Shown in pieces: positions 1 through 7,500 of a stretch of DNA of 33,547 nucleotides (position 1 is the first letter of the stretch; each line of letters begins with the position of its first letter). The position numbers and the translations under genes were made by a program. Origin of the DNA: Rhodospirillales bacterium (GTDB taxonomy: Bacteria > Pseudomonadota > Alphaproteobacteria > Rhodospirillales > Casp-alpha2); contig JABJGO010000025.1 of NCBI GenBank assembly GCA_018662225.1, positions 1 through 33,547 on the forward strand. The letters are read 5' to 3'. Below the pieces are notes generated by a model. That model was not told where the DNA came from. It saw only the letters and a program-made list of their open reading frames with translations, and ran no database searches.

Positions 1-214
1 CGTCACTCTGTGGCTCATTTGTTGTGTGGTGTAACCAGGCGTGCCATTCAGCCGGTACCGTGGAGGCTTCCGGCTTGCCTTTGTAGAGTACCCACCGGCG
101 TTCACGGCCACGTGGTAAAGGTTTTGAGGCGGTGTAATAGCGGTTTCCAAACTCGTCTGTTCCGACCAGTTTGCCATTCATCCACGTATACAAAATCGTA
201 CCAATTGTCGCCAT
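1..214 (-). CDS. NDUFA12-family complex I accessory protein (partial, C-terminus off the window)
   Basis: Reading the minus strand from the ATG at 214 gives MATIGTILYTWMNGKLVGTD and then a conserved core with EFGNRYY, PRGRERRWV and PAEWHAWLHH. These are the hallmark segments of the NDUFA12 / 17.2-kDa subunit family. The family is an accessory (assembly or stability) component of NADH:ubiquinone oxidoreductase at the inner membrane in alphaproteobacteria and mitochondria. A GAGGAGA ribosome binding site lies about nine bases upstream of the ATG, which fixes the start. About 71 codons are visible; family members are usually about 110-140 residues, so the C-terminal part lies outside. Family assignment is firm; activity is inferred. 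Confidence 0.9.
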   Translation of the reverse strand, partial: MATIGTILYTWMNGKLVGTDEFGNRYYTASKPLPRGRERRWVLYKGKPEASTVPAEWHAWLHHTTNEPQSD

Positions 215-513
215 TATCCCGATTCTCCTCATGTGCCCCGATGTGCCCCAGGGGATCGTTGCAGATCGAGGCTCGAACGCAATATGGCATTTCACCAGTG
301 CCCCGTCCAGCGATCTGAATCGGTTTCAACTGCTGAAAATATGAGAAGTTTGGATGAGGTTGCTCATTATTTACCACCAAAATGTGGCGCGCTCGGAGTC
401 GCACCGAAAAATTCCAGTTAATGAAGAATGATGCACACATGGAACGTTCACCGAAACCCGTACCTGATAACAGCTAGCGCATTGCCCCTTCTGTATGTTT
501 CAAGGGAATTGAG

Positions 514-529
514 GCACAATATATTGTGT
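514..529. promoter_or_regulatory. Candidate NrdR box (perfect palindrome)
   Basis: CACAATATATTGTG (515-528) is a perfect 14-bp palindrome and matches the NrdR-box consensus (acaCwAtATaTwGtgt) at every core position. NrdR is the ATP/dATP-sensing repressor of ribonucleotide reductase genes. This copy lies about 400 bp upstream of the nrdJ start and has no clear partner at the usual 31-bp spacing, so its role is less certain than that of the two pairs downstream. Confidence 0.6.
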
Positions 530-669
530 GGCGCCATGTTGTCGCTCTAGCTAAATCTGCACATGTGAGGGTAATAAATACCCCGCCATATTCGGCTGTT
601 TTCCGGGGTGGCGGCGCTGGTTACCAGTGGTTAACCCTGATTATTAACGAATCAGTAGGAACTGTGAAA

Positions 670-716
670 CCACAATATACAGACAATATTTGTTGCTGGA
701 ACACAAAATATTGTGG
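670..716. promoter_or_regulatory. NrdR box pair, 31 bp apart
   Basis: Two sites with cores CAATATACAG (673-682) and CAAAATATTG (704-713) lie 31 bp apart, three helical turns. Paired boxes with this spacing are the standard arrangement at NrdR-controlled nrd promoters. The second site is near-perfect; the first has one core mismatch and a weak right flank. They precede nrdJ in the same orientation, so repression of nrdJ by an NrdR encoded elsewhere is the likely function. Confidence 0.75.
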
Positions 717-776
717 CGTGCAAGGGAAATATTAGCACGAAATGCAGTTATTGCTGTTGCGACGTCAACGCACCCT

Positions 777-823
777 GGGCTACATATAGTGTGTTGCTCC
801 TGGGCAAGCACTTCACATAGTGC
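777..823. promoter_or_regulatory. Second NrdR-like box pair, 31 bp apart
   Basis: GGGCTACATATAGTGT (777-792) fits the NrdR core CwAtATaTwG with one mismatch at a weakly conserved position. A weaker dyad, GCACTTCACATAGTGC (808-823), starts exactly 31 bp further on. The repeated 31-bp phase makes chance less likely, although the second member departs from consensus at three core positions. The pair ends about 105 bases before the nrdJ start codon, close to where a promoter would be. Confidence 0.55.
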
Positions 824-927
824 TGATGGCCAGAATAAGGCCAGACAATGGCGGCGCAACAGGGGGACTTAGCGGTCCAGCAGTAAAAATTTGGGGCTTT
901 AACCAGCTGAGAGAGAGAGTTGGCACT

Positions 928-3900
928 ATGCGAATTACGCGATTCTATACAAAACAAGATCAGTCGCCTTACGCGGCATTCGATTTCATTAACGCAACGA
1001 GCGAAATCAAAAACCCGGACGGAACCATTGTGTTCTCGCTGCCGGACATGGAAGTACCGGCCCACTGGACCCAGGTTGCCAGTGATGTATTAGCGCAGAA
1101 ATATTTCCGCAAAGCTGGCGTTCCGGCCAAGATGAAGCGCTTCGAAGAAAACGATGTACCATCGTGGCTGTGGCGACACGTGCCAGACGAAGAAGCATTA
1201 TCAGAATTACCCGAAGATGAACGTTATTCAGGCGAAATCAGCGCAAAGCAGGTCTTCGACCGCTTGGTTGGCACCTGGACCTATTGGGGATGGAAAGGCG
1301 GCTACTACGATTCGGAAGCCGACGCCCTCGCCTACTTCGATGAAATGCGTTACATGCTGAGCGCCCAGACCGCGGCGCCCAACTCCCCGCAGTGGTTCAA
1401 TACCGGCCTGCATTGGGCTTACGGTATCGATGGCCCGTCACAAGGCCACCATTACGTGGACTTCAAGACCGGCGAGTTGGTGGCATCGGCGTCCTCTTAT
1501 GAGCACCCACAGCCGCACGCCTGTTTTATTCAGGGCATCTCAGACGATTTGGTCAACGACGGCGGTATTATGGACCTGTGGGTTCGTGAAGCCCGTTTGT
1601 TCAAATACGGCTCTGGTACTGGTAGTAACTTCTCCAACCTTCGCGGTGAAGGCGAGAAATTGTCGGGCGGTGGCCAGTCTTCCGGCCTGATGAGCTTCCT
1701 GAAAATTGGTGACCGCGCCGCTGGCGCCATTAAATCAGGCGGCACAACTCGCCGTGCTGCCAAAATGGTCGTGGTCGATGTGGATCACCCGGATGTTGAG
1801 CAGTTCGTAAACTGGAAGGTTCTGGAAGAACAGAAAGTTGCGGCACTGGTATCCGGTTCACGCATGGCGCAGAAAACGTTGAATGCCGTAATTGATGCCT
1901 GCAACAAGGGTATGGACGGCGATGCCGGTGATGATCGGTTCGATCCCAAGGTCAATGATGCCTTGAAAAAGGCTATCCGCGAAGCCCGCAAGGTCATGGT
2001 GCCTGAAAGCTATGTTCAGCGCGTCATTCAGTTCGCCAAACAGGGCTATACCGAGATCGAATTCCCGACCTACAACACCGATTGGGACTCGGACGCCTAC
2101 CTCACGGTTTCTGGTCAGAATTCAAACAATACGGTGCGTGTAACCAATGCCTTCCTTGAGCGCGTGCTTGAAGACGGTGAATGGGAGCTCATCCGTCGTA
2201 CCGACGGCGAAGTCCACAAACGCATCCAGGCCCGCGATCTGTGGGAACAGATCGGTCACGCCGCCTGGGCCAGTGCCGATCCCGGCATTCAGTACGATAG
2301 TACCATCAACGAATGGCACACCTGCCCGGCCAGTGGTCGCATTAATGCGTCTAACCCCTGCTCCGAATACATGTTCCTTGATGATACGGCCTGTAACCTG
2401 GCATCGCTGAACCTTTACACCTTCATGGGTAAAGATGGTGAGTTTGAGGTAGAGGCCTTCCGCCACGCGGTTCGCCTGTGGACCATCACACTGGAAATTT
2501 CCGTGCTGATGGCCCAGTTCCCGGCCAAACAAATTGCCCAACTGTCTTATGATTTCCGGACACTGGGTCTGGGTTTCGCCAACATCGGCGGATACCTGAT
2601 GGCGTCTGGCCTGTCATACGATTCAGATGAAGCGCGCGCTTTCTGTGGTGCTGTTTCAGCCCTGATGACCGGCACATCCTATGCCACGTCTGCTGAGATG
2701 GCTGGCGAAATGGGCGCCTTCCCGGAATATGAGCAAAATGCTGAACACATGCTTCGGGTTATTCGCAATCACCGTCATGCCGCACACGGCAATGCGGGTG
2801 ATTTCGAAGGTCTGGATACCCTGCCTGTGGTTCTTGATGCTGACTCTTGCCCTGACAAGGTCTTGATTGATGCCGCTCGCGCCGCCTGGGACGATGCGTT
2901 GAGCTTAGGCGAGGAGCATGGTTTCAGAAATGCCCAATCAACGGTCATTGCGCCAACCGGCACAATCGGTCTGGTCATGGATTGCGACACAACAGGTATT
3001 GAGCCTGATTTCGCACTCGTGAAATTCAAGAAGCTTGCCGGTGGCGGGTACTTCAAGATCATCAATCGTATGGCACCGGTGGCCTTGGCTAAACTGGGTT
3101 ACAGTCAGTCAGAAATCCAAGAAATGGATCGCTATGCCGTGGGCCACGGTACCCTGGCAGGGGCTCCTGGAATCACCATTGAATCCTTGAAAAACAAAGG
3201 CTTCACGGACGAAGTTATCGATTTGGTTGAGCGTTCTTTGGCCGATGCATTCGATATTCGCTTCGTCTTCAACAAGTGGTCACTGGGTGAGCAGTTCTGC
3301 ACAGAAACGCTCGGTATCGAACTTGATCAACTGAATGATATTTCATTCGATATGCTGACCGAGCTTGGTTACAGCAAGGCCGATATTGAAGCCGCAAACG
3401 TCTATGTTTGTGGGGCCATGACGCTGGAAGGTGCGCCGTACCTTAAAGACGAGCATCTGCCCGTGTTTGATTGCGCCAATGCTTGTGGCAAAACCGGTAA
3501 GCGTTTCCTGTCCGTCGACAGCCACATTCGTATGATGGCGGCCAGTCAGCCGTTCATTAGTGGCGCTATTTCCAAGACCATCAACATGCCCAATTCGGCG
3601 ACGGTCGAAGAATGCAAGGAAGCTTACATCCTGTCATGGCGTCTTGGCCTGAAAGCCAATGCGTTGTACCGGGATGGTTCTAAATTGTCCCAACCACTGT
3701 CAGCATCACTGTTCGATGATGTGGAAGATGCGGATGAGGCCATTGAGGCTATTGTAGATGCACCATCCGGCCAGCGCCCGGAAATCGTGACGGAGCGCAT
3801 TATTGAGCGGTTTGTGGCCCAACGTGAACGCCCACCGGCACGGCGCAAGGGCTACACCCAAAAAGCGGGTGTGGGTGGTCATAAGGTGTATCTGCGGACA

Positions 3901-4635
3901 GGTGAATACGAAGACGGTCGTTTGTCCGAGATTTTCATCGATATGCACAAGGAAGGCGCTGCTTTCCGGTCCATGATGAACAACTTTGCTATCGCCATCT
4001 CGCTTGGACTGCAATATGGCGTGCCACTGGAGGAATACGTGGAAGCGTTTACCTTCACACGATTCGAGCCCTCGGGCATCGTGGAAGGCAACGAAACCAT
4101 CAAGATGGCCACCTCCATTCTGGATTACATTTTCCGTGAACTGGCTGTTTCCTATCTTGGTCGTAACGATTTGGCTCACGCCCAGCCCAGCGATCTGCTG
4201 CCTGATGCCATTGGCAGTGGTGAAGAAGAAGGCCGTTTGGTCAGGGCTGATGCCGGTTCAATGGAAGAAGTCATAGCCCGCAGTACATCACGCGGTTATG
4301 TGCGCTCCAAGCTGGTCGTGATCAGCAACGATGAAACGTCGTCCGAAGGTGCGGTTGCCGCATCCGGTGGTGGTGGCATGGTCGCCACGGCTTCAGGCAG
4401 CAACAACGGTGGCAACGGCTCAACACAGCACTTGGTTTCGACGGAATCAACAACAGCAATCACCGTTTCTGCCGAGGTTATGGCAGCAACGGATGGACGC
4501 CTTGATAGCGTCCGAGAAGCACGAATGAAGGGATTCGAAGGCGATGCATGCGGCGAGTGTGGGAATTTCACACTGGTTCGTAATGGCACTTGCCTGAAAT
4601 GCAATACATGTGGCGGTACGAGCGGTTGCTCATAG
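928..4635 (+). CDS. nrdJ: Class II (adenosylcobalamin-dependent) ribonucleotide reductase
   Basis: This cytoplasmic enzyme reduces ribonucleotides to deoxyribonucleotides with a cobalamin-generated thiyl radical and does not need oxygen. The 1235-residue length and the N-terminus [20 protein letters not shown] match long alphaproteobacterial NrdJ proteins. The redox cysteine of the first barrel strand is in HACFIQG (C199). The Asn-Cys-Glu radical and catalytic residues are in NPCSE (476-480). Later come the family segments [11 protein letters not shown] and [15 protein letters not shown]. The C-terminus holds a zinc-ribbon and thiol-shuttle tail: CGEC at 1208-1211, CLKCNTC, and a final CGGTSGCS. 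The ATG at 928 is preferred over an upstream in-frame GTG at 820 because it has a purine-rich GAGAGAGAG site just upstream and matches the family N-terminus. NrdR-like boxes precede it and an intrinsic terminator follows. Confidence 0.97.
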   Translation: MRITRFYTKQDQSPYAAFDFINATSEIKNPDGTIVFSLPDMEVPAHWTQVASDVLAQKYFRKAGVPAKMKRFEENDVPSWLWRHVPDEEALSELPEDERYSGEISAKQVFDRLVGTWTYWGWKGGYYDSEADALAYFDEMRYMLSAQTAAPNSPQWFNTGLHWAYGIDGPSQGHHYVDFKTGELVASASSYEHPQPHACFIQGISDDLVNDGGIMDLWVREARLFKYGSGTGSNFSNLRGEGEKLSGGGQSSGLMSFLKIGDRAAGAIKSGGTTRRAAKMVVVDVDHPDVEQFVNWKVLEEQKVAALVSGSRMAQKTLNAVIDACNKGMDGDAGDDRFDPKVNDALKKAIREARKVMVPESYVQRVIQFAKQGYTEIEFPTYNTDWDSDAYLTVSGQNSNNTVRVTNAFLERVLEDGEWELIRRTDGEVHKRIQARDLWEQIGHAAWASADPGIQYDSTINEWHTCPASGRINASNPCSEYMFLDDTACNLASLNLYTFMGKDGEFEVEAFRHAVRLWTITLEISVLMAQFPAKQIAQLSYDFRTLGLGFANIGGYLMASGLSYDSDEARAFCGAVSALMTGTSYATSAEMAGEMGAFPEYEQNAEHMLRVIRNHRHAAHGNAGDFEGLDTLPVVLDADSCPDKVLIDAARAAWDDALSLGEEHGFRNAQSTVIAPTGTIGLVMDCDTTGIEPDFALVKFKKLAGGGYFKIINRMAPVALAKLGYSQSEIQEMDRYAVGHGTLAGAPGITIESLKNKGFTDEVIDLVERSLADAFDIRFVFNKWSLGEQFCTETLGIELDQLNDISFDMLTELGYSKADIEAANVYVCGAMTLEGAPYLKDEHLPVFDCANACGKTGKRFLSVDSHIRMMAASQPFISGAISKTINMPNSATVEECKEAYILSWRLGLKANALYRDGSKLSQPLSASLFDDVEDADEAIEAIVDAPSGQRPEIVTERIIERFVAQRERPPARRKGYTQKAGVGGHKVYLRTGEYEDGRLSEIFIDMHKEGAAFRSMMNNFAIAISLGLQYGVPLEEYVEAFTFTRFEPSGIVEGNETIKMATSILDYIFRELAVSYLGRNDLAHAQPSDLLPDAIGSGEEEGRLVRADAGSMEEVIARSTSRGYVRSKLVVISNDETSSEGAVAASGGGGMVATASGSNNGGNGSTQHLVSTESTTAITVSAEVMAATDGRLDSVREARMKGFEGDACGECGNFTLVRNGTCLKCNTCGGTSGCS

Positions 4636-4676
4636 CACACTAGGGCTTTTAAAAGAATCCTCCCTGGGAAACTTGG

Positions 4677-4710
4677 GGCGTCTCCGATTTTATCGGGACG
4701 CCTCTTTTTT
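4677..4710 (+). terminator. Intrinsic terminator of nrdJ
   Basis: GGCGTCTCCGAT (4677-4688) pairs with ATCGGGACGCC (4692-4702) across a TTT loop with one bulged T, followed by TCTTTTTT. It lies 42 bases after the nrdJ stop. Confidence 0.9.
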
Positions 4711-4717
4711 GCCTATT

Positions 4718-4745
4718 ATCGATCATTGGGTATCGATCATTGGGT
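4718..4745. repeat. Perfect 14-bp tandem duplication
   Basis: ATCGATCATTGGGT occurs twice head to tail (4718-4731 and 4732-4745) in the short gap between the nrdJ terminator and the convergent deaminase gene. It is noncoding and most simply a slippage duplication. Confidence 0.9.
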
Positions 4746-4754
4746 TTAGGTGGC

Positions 4755-5228
4755 TTAAGGCTCATTCTCGTCGAGAAATGACGGGTCAGCCATGGTCAGT
4801 GTGATGCCAGCTTCAGCAAACATGGCTTCGGTTAGATCGAAATGGCAGGACGCTGCCAACCGTTCGTTGTCGGTGGTGGTCGCGATTACTTCGGATACAC
4901 CGGTCTGGACGATCATGGCCGCGCACACGCTACACGGCATCAGCGGCCATACGTAAAGGGTCAGGCCGCTTAGGTCCCGCTTGGCATCGATAATGGCGTT
5001 GCGCTCCGCGTGCACCACCATCTCATACTTAATGTCACGATTTTCCAACCGCTCAATGGTGTCTTCTACGCCAGACGGCAAGCCATTAAACCCGGTCGAT
5101 ACGATACGCATCATGGGATCAGCGATGACACACCCCACTTGCGTGCTGGGATCCTTGGACCAGTTTGCGATGAAGCGGGCCAGGTTCAGGAATCGATGAT
5201 CCCAATGGGTTAGTTTACGAGTGTTCAA
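4755..5228 (-). CDS. dCMP deaminase family protein
   Basis: A 157-residue zinc-dependent deaminase of the cytidine/deoxycytidylate family. The zinc and catalytic motif HAE lies at 73-75 and the second zinc-ligand pair is PCSVC at 98-102. The N-terminal segment STQVGCVIADP followed by GFNGLP is characteristic of the ComEB/dCMP-deaminase branch, whose usual length is 140-180. The inferred reaction is dCMP to dUMP, feeding dTTP synthesis, which suits its place next to nrdJ. It is transcribed convergently to nrdJ and divergently from the RidA gene. The exact substrate (dCMP versus a related deoxynucleotide or another base) cannot be settled from sequence. Confidence 0.85.
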   Translation of the reverse strand: MNTRKLTHWDHRFLNLARFIANWSKDPSTQVGCVIADPMMRIVSTGFNGLPSGVEDTIERLENRDIKYEMVVHAERNAIIDAKRDLSGLTLYVWPLMPCSVCAAMIVQTGVSEVIATTTDNERLAASCHFDLTEAMFAEAGITLTMADPSFLDENEP

Positions 5229-5270
5229 TGGTTGAAATCCTCTTCTCGTGCATTAATCTACTGCCAAGCC

Positions 5271-5307
5271 AATTTATTCTAACATATGGCTAATTTGTTC
5301 TAACATA
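5271..5307. promoter_or_regulatory. Direct repeat in a divergent promoter region (candidate operator)
   Basis: AATTTATTCTAACATA (5271-5286) and AATTTGTTCTAACATA (5292-5307) match at 15 of 16 positions and start 21 bp apart, two helical turns. They sit between the divergent deaminase and RidA genes, the second copy 15 bases before the RidA start codon. The spacing suggests tandem sites for one DNA-binding protein, which is not identifiable here. Confidence 0.5.
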
Positions 5308-5322
5308 CGCATGGGAGATGTC

Positions 5323-5793
5323 ATGTCCGGAAAAGTTGCAGCGCGCCTTGAAGAACTCGGCATTGATCTACCAACACCAGCGGCCCCCGTGGCCAGTTAC
5401 GTGCCATTCGTTAAAACTGGGAACCTGGTTATTGTATCAGGCCAAGTCACCATGGATAGCGGTGAGTTGCGATTTGTGGGCAAATTGGGTGATGATATGT
5501 CACTGGAAGAAGGCTATGAGGCCGCGCGTCTTTGTGCGGTTAATTTACTGGCCCAGCTTCGCGTGGCCTGTGACGGCGACCTGGACCGGGTTAAGCGGGT
5601 CGTGCGTCTGGGCGGGTTTGTGAACTGCACCGACGACTTTACGGATCATCCCAAGGTCATCAACGGCGCATCTGATTTGATGGCGCAAGTCTTTGGCGAT
5701 GAAATTGGTGCCCACGCCCGCGCGGCTGTGGGGGCATCAAGCCTGCCGCTGGGTGTCGCGACCGAAGTCGAGGGCATGTTTGAGATCAACTGA
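5323..5793 (+). CDS. RidA / YjgF family protein
   Basis: A 156-residue member of the YjgF/YER057c/UK114 family. Members with the conserved arginine hydrolyse reactive 2-aminoacrylate-type enamines and imines released by PLP enzymes. The core is recognisable in NLVIVSGQV near the N-terminus, the V-x-R-x-x-x-F-V-N strand in the middle, and the closing HARAAVGASSLPLGVATEVE, which carries the arginine of the trimer-interface pocket. It is longer than the 128-residue RidA archetype and resembles the 150-residue paralogues, so the subgroup is uncertain. The ATG at 5323 has GGGAG at good spacing; an in-frame ATG at 5311 overlaps that site and is less likely. Confidence 0.88.
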   Translation: MSGKVAARLEELGIDLPTPAAPVASYVPFVKTGNLVIVSGQVTMDSGELRFVGKLGDDMSLEEGYEAARLCAVNLLAQLRVACDGDLDRVKRVVRLGGFVNCTDDFTDHPKVINGASDLMAQVFGDEIGAHARAAVGASSLPLGVATEVEGMFEIN

Positions 5794-5816
5794 CGAGCCT
5801 AACGTCTAGCGCTATC

Positions 5817-6424
5817 TCAGGCTGGCCGTTTGAACGTTGCCCTCGCGTGTTCAACGCGGGCCCTAATCACGCAACCTTCAACATGATCGTTGATTAATCC
5901 CATGGCTTGCATGAAGGCATAGGCCGTGGTCGGGCCGACAAATTTCCATCCTCGTTTTTTCAACTCTTTAGACAGGGCAATGGATTCTGCAGAGGTTGAT
6001 ACAGTTTGCGGTTTTGCCAGCTTCGATTTGTCAGGTTCATACTGCCAAACGAAAGCTGCGAGAGATCCCTCCTGTTTGATCAGTTCCTGAACCCTCCGGG
6101 CGTTGTTGATGACAGCCTCGATCTTGCCCCGATGCCGGACGATACCGTCGTTTTCAAGCAGACGTTCCACATCACCTTGGGTGAATTGCGAGACCCGGTC
6201 GAAATCAAAATCATGGAATGCTGAGCGAAAATTTGGCGTTTCACTAAAATGGTGCGCCACCTGAGCCCGGACTGAAAGCTTTCCAAACTCAATTTTTCAA
6301 ACAAACGGCGATCATCACTGACCGGGAAGCCCCACTCTGTATCGTGATAATTGGGAAATTCCGGCGCGGCATCACACCAGCGACAACGTTGCTTTCCATC
6401 GGACCCTACGATTGTTGTGCTCAT
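5817..6424 (-). pseudogene. tag: DNA-3-methyladenine glycosylase I, frameshifted
   Basis: The two halves of Tag are both present but in different frames. The N-terminal half (from ATG 6424) carries RCRWC, YHDTEWGFP and SLESFQSGL. The C-terminal half carries FHDFDFDRVSQF, GIVRHRGKIEAVINNARR, LKKRGWKFVGPTTAYAFMQA and NDHVEGC. Together they hold the zinc-binding Cys and His residues of the family. The frame changes near 6234-6239: one extra C in a CC run would restore R-P-N-F-R-S-A-F. A nearby residue is also unusual (GLRWR where the family has GLSW). The Tag enzyme excises 3-methyladenine from DNA. This copy is either inactive or reflects a single-base homopolymer sequencing error. Confidence 0.85.
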
Positions 6425-6462
6425 TTATCTTAAGTCCTGTGCCTGAGAGTTGAGGCGTGAAT

Positions 6463-6750
6463 TTAGCCGAGAAGAAAATTTAACCGGTCATCAGTTTTTG
6501 CGGGCGAGATTTCGGAAATTTCTGCGCTGACAATATTTTCTATCACAAATGGGTCGCTGCTCACCCTGTCTTGCAGGCCTGACAGTGTGGTGTTGTGAGC
6601 AATAATGCCCCCGCCTTGTTGAGGCTCCAAGCTACCCACCAATAGAAATACACCTTCATCAAAACCGAGACCTATCCATTCCTTATGATCTTCCATGAAC
6701 TGGTTGGCCTGATCTTTATTGTCAGAAAATTTGAGCAGAACGATAAACAT
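6463..6750 (-). CDS. YciI family protein
   Basis: A 95-residue ferredoxin-like-fold protein of the YciI family. It has the typical opening MFIVLLKFSDNKDQ, a central H-x-x-W segment (DHKEWI), and the GPL-like turn followed by the SSDPFVIENIV segment. YciI-like proteins are small dimeric proteins, some with dehydrochlorinase-type or other poorly defined activities, so no reaction is assigned. It starts one base after the stop of the TetR gene and is almost certainly cotranscribed with it, so it is probably the regulated output of that repressor. Confidence 0.82.
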   Translation of the reverse strand: MFIVLLKFSDNKDQANQFMEDHKEWIGLGFDEGVFLLVGSLEPQQGGGIIAHNTTLSGLQDRVSSDPFVIENIVSAEISEISPAKTDDRLNFLLG

Positions 6751-6751
6751 T

Positions 6752-7327
6752 TTAAATTTTTCCCTTCACGTATGCGTTGAGCCACTCATCCATAAGCTTC
6801 ACCTCCTGTTTGATGAATTTCTGATCGCTAAAAGCACTCGCTAATGTTGCGACGCCCTGGCTACGGGCAAGAATATGCATGGCCAGTTCATCTGCATCAG
6901 CATTATGGTCGATCTTTTCAAATTGCCTGCTCAACCATGTGCGAAATAACGTAAACAAGCGCCTTGCTTCAGGCTGTGCTGGATGGTTCAGCTTTGCCAG
7001 CTCTGTGCACAGTGTGCCAACCGGGCAGCCATAGTGTTTAATCTTGGCCCGGTTCGTGATCAGGATATGAATGAAACGCCGGATGCGATCTACCGGTGTT
7101 TTTTCCTCGTTTTCCCACTGCGATAACATCCTTCGGGTATTTTCGAGGCGAACACCAATGACGGCATTCAAAATCTCATCCTTGGTTTTAAAGTGATGAT
7201 AAAAATTCCCGCGCGATATTTTTACGGTTTCGGCAATGTGTGAGAACGAAGTGTGCTCATATCCTTGCTGATAAAACAGCTGGTCAGCTGCCTCCACAAT
7301 ATGATCACGTGTCGTCTTGTCGCTCAT
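6752..7327 (-). CDS. TetR/AcrR family transcriptional regulator
   Basis: A 191-residue TetR-family repressor. The N-terminal helix-turn-helix spans about residues 6-52 with TSFSHIAETVKISRGNFYHH followed by FKTKDEIL, matching the family signature. The C-terminal helical domain is of the TetR_C type with a CPVGTL segment. It is the first gene of a two-gene unit with the YciI gene. Two inverted-repeat elements lie 49-92 bases upstream of its start, the expected position for autorepression. The ligand is unknown. Confidence 0.92.
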   Translation of the reverse strand: MSDKTTRDHIVEAADQLFYQQGYEHTSFSHIAETVKISRGNFYHHFKTKDEILNAVIGVRLENTRRMLSQWENEEKTPVDRIRRFIHILITNRAKIKHYGCPVGTLCTELAKLNHPAQPEARRLFTLFRTWLSRQFEKIDHNADADELAMHILARSQGVATLASAFSDQKFIKQEVKLMDEWLNAYVKGKI

Positions 7328-7375
7328 GAAACGTTACCCGGAACTGAGGCTGTTCCGCCTTCTATTTTAGCCAAG

Positions 7376-7419
7376 TTAGGACAATCGTCCAAGTCACAAA
7401 ATTAGGTCAAGCGTCCTAA
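7376..7419. promoter_or_regulatory. Two candidate operators for the TetR/YciI operon
   Basis: TTAGGACAATCGTCCAA (7376-7392) and TTAGGTCAAGCGTCCTAA (7402-7419) are imperfect dyads built from the same half-site, TTAGGaC. They start 26 bp apart in the upstream region of the TetR gene. Length and symmetry suit TetR dimers. Binding is inferred. Confidence 0.65.
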
Positions 7420-7500
7420 TTCGTCAAGGCATTTACGACGCGTAGGAATTACAGTGTATGTTTTGAGGCAAGATTGAGTTGGGGTGAAAACAGTTCCCCC

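Larger units (their letters stand above)
215..927. other. Long intergenic region between NDUFA12 and nrdJ
   Basis: No convincing gene lies in these 713 bases. Bases 215-510 hold the upstream region of the minus-strand NDUFA12 gene and nothing else recognisable. Bases 514-823 hold the NrdR-like boxes described separately. A B12 riboswitch was looked for because NrdJ is cobalamin-dependent, but no recognisable B12-box was found. Short reading frames here show no codon or family signal. Confidence 0.6.

Noticed and set aside
820-927. N-terminal extension of NrdJ from the GTG at 820
   Set aside because: The extension does not resemble NrdJ and overlaps the NrdR-like boxes. The ATG at 928 has a purine-rich site upstream and the family N-terminus.
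215-927. Cobalamin riboswitch ahead of nrdJ
   Set aside because: No recognisable B12-box or conserved core was found by eye. A covariance-model search would be decisive.
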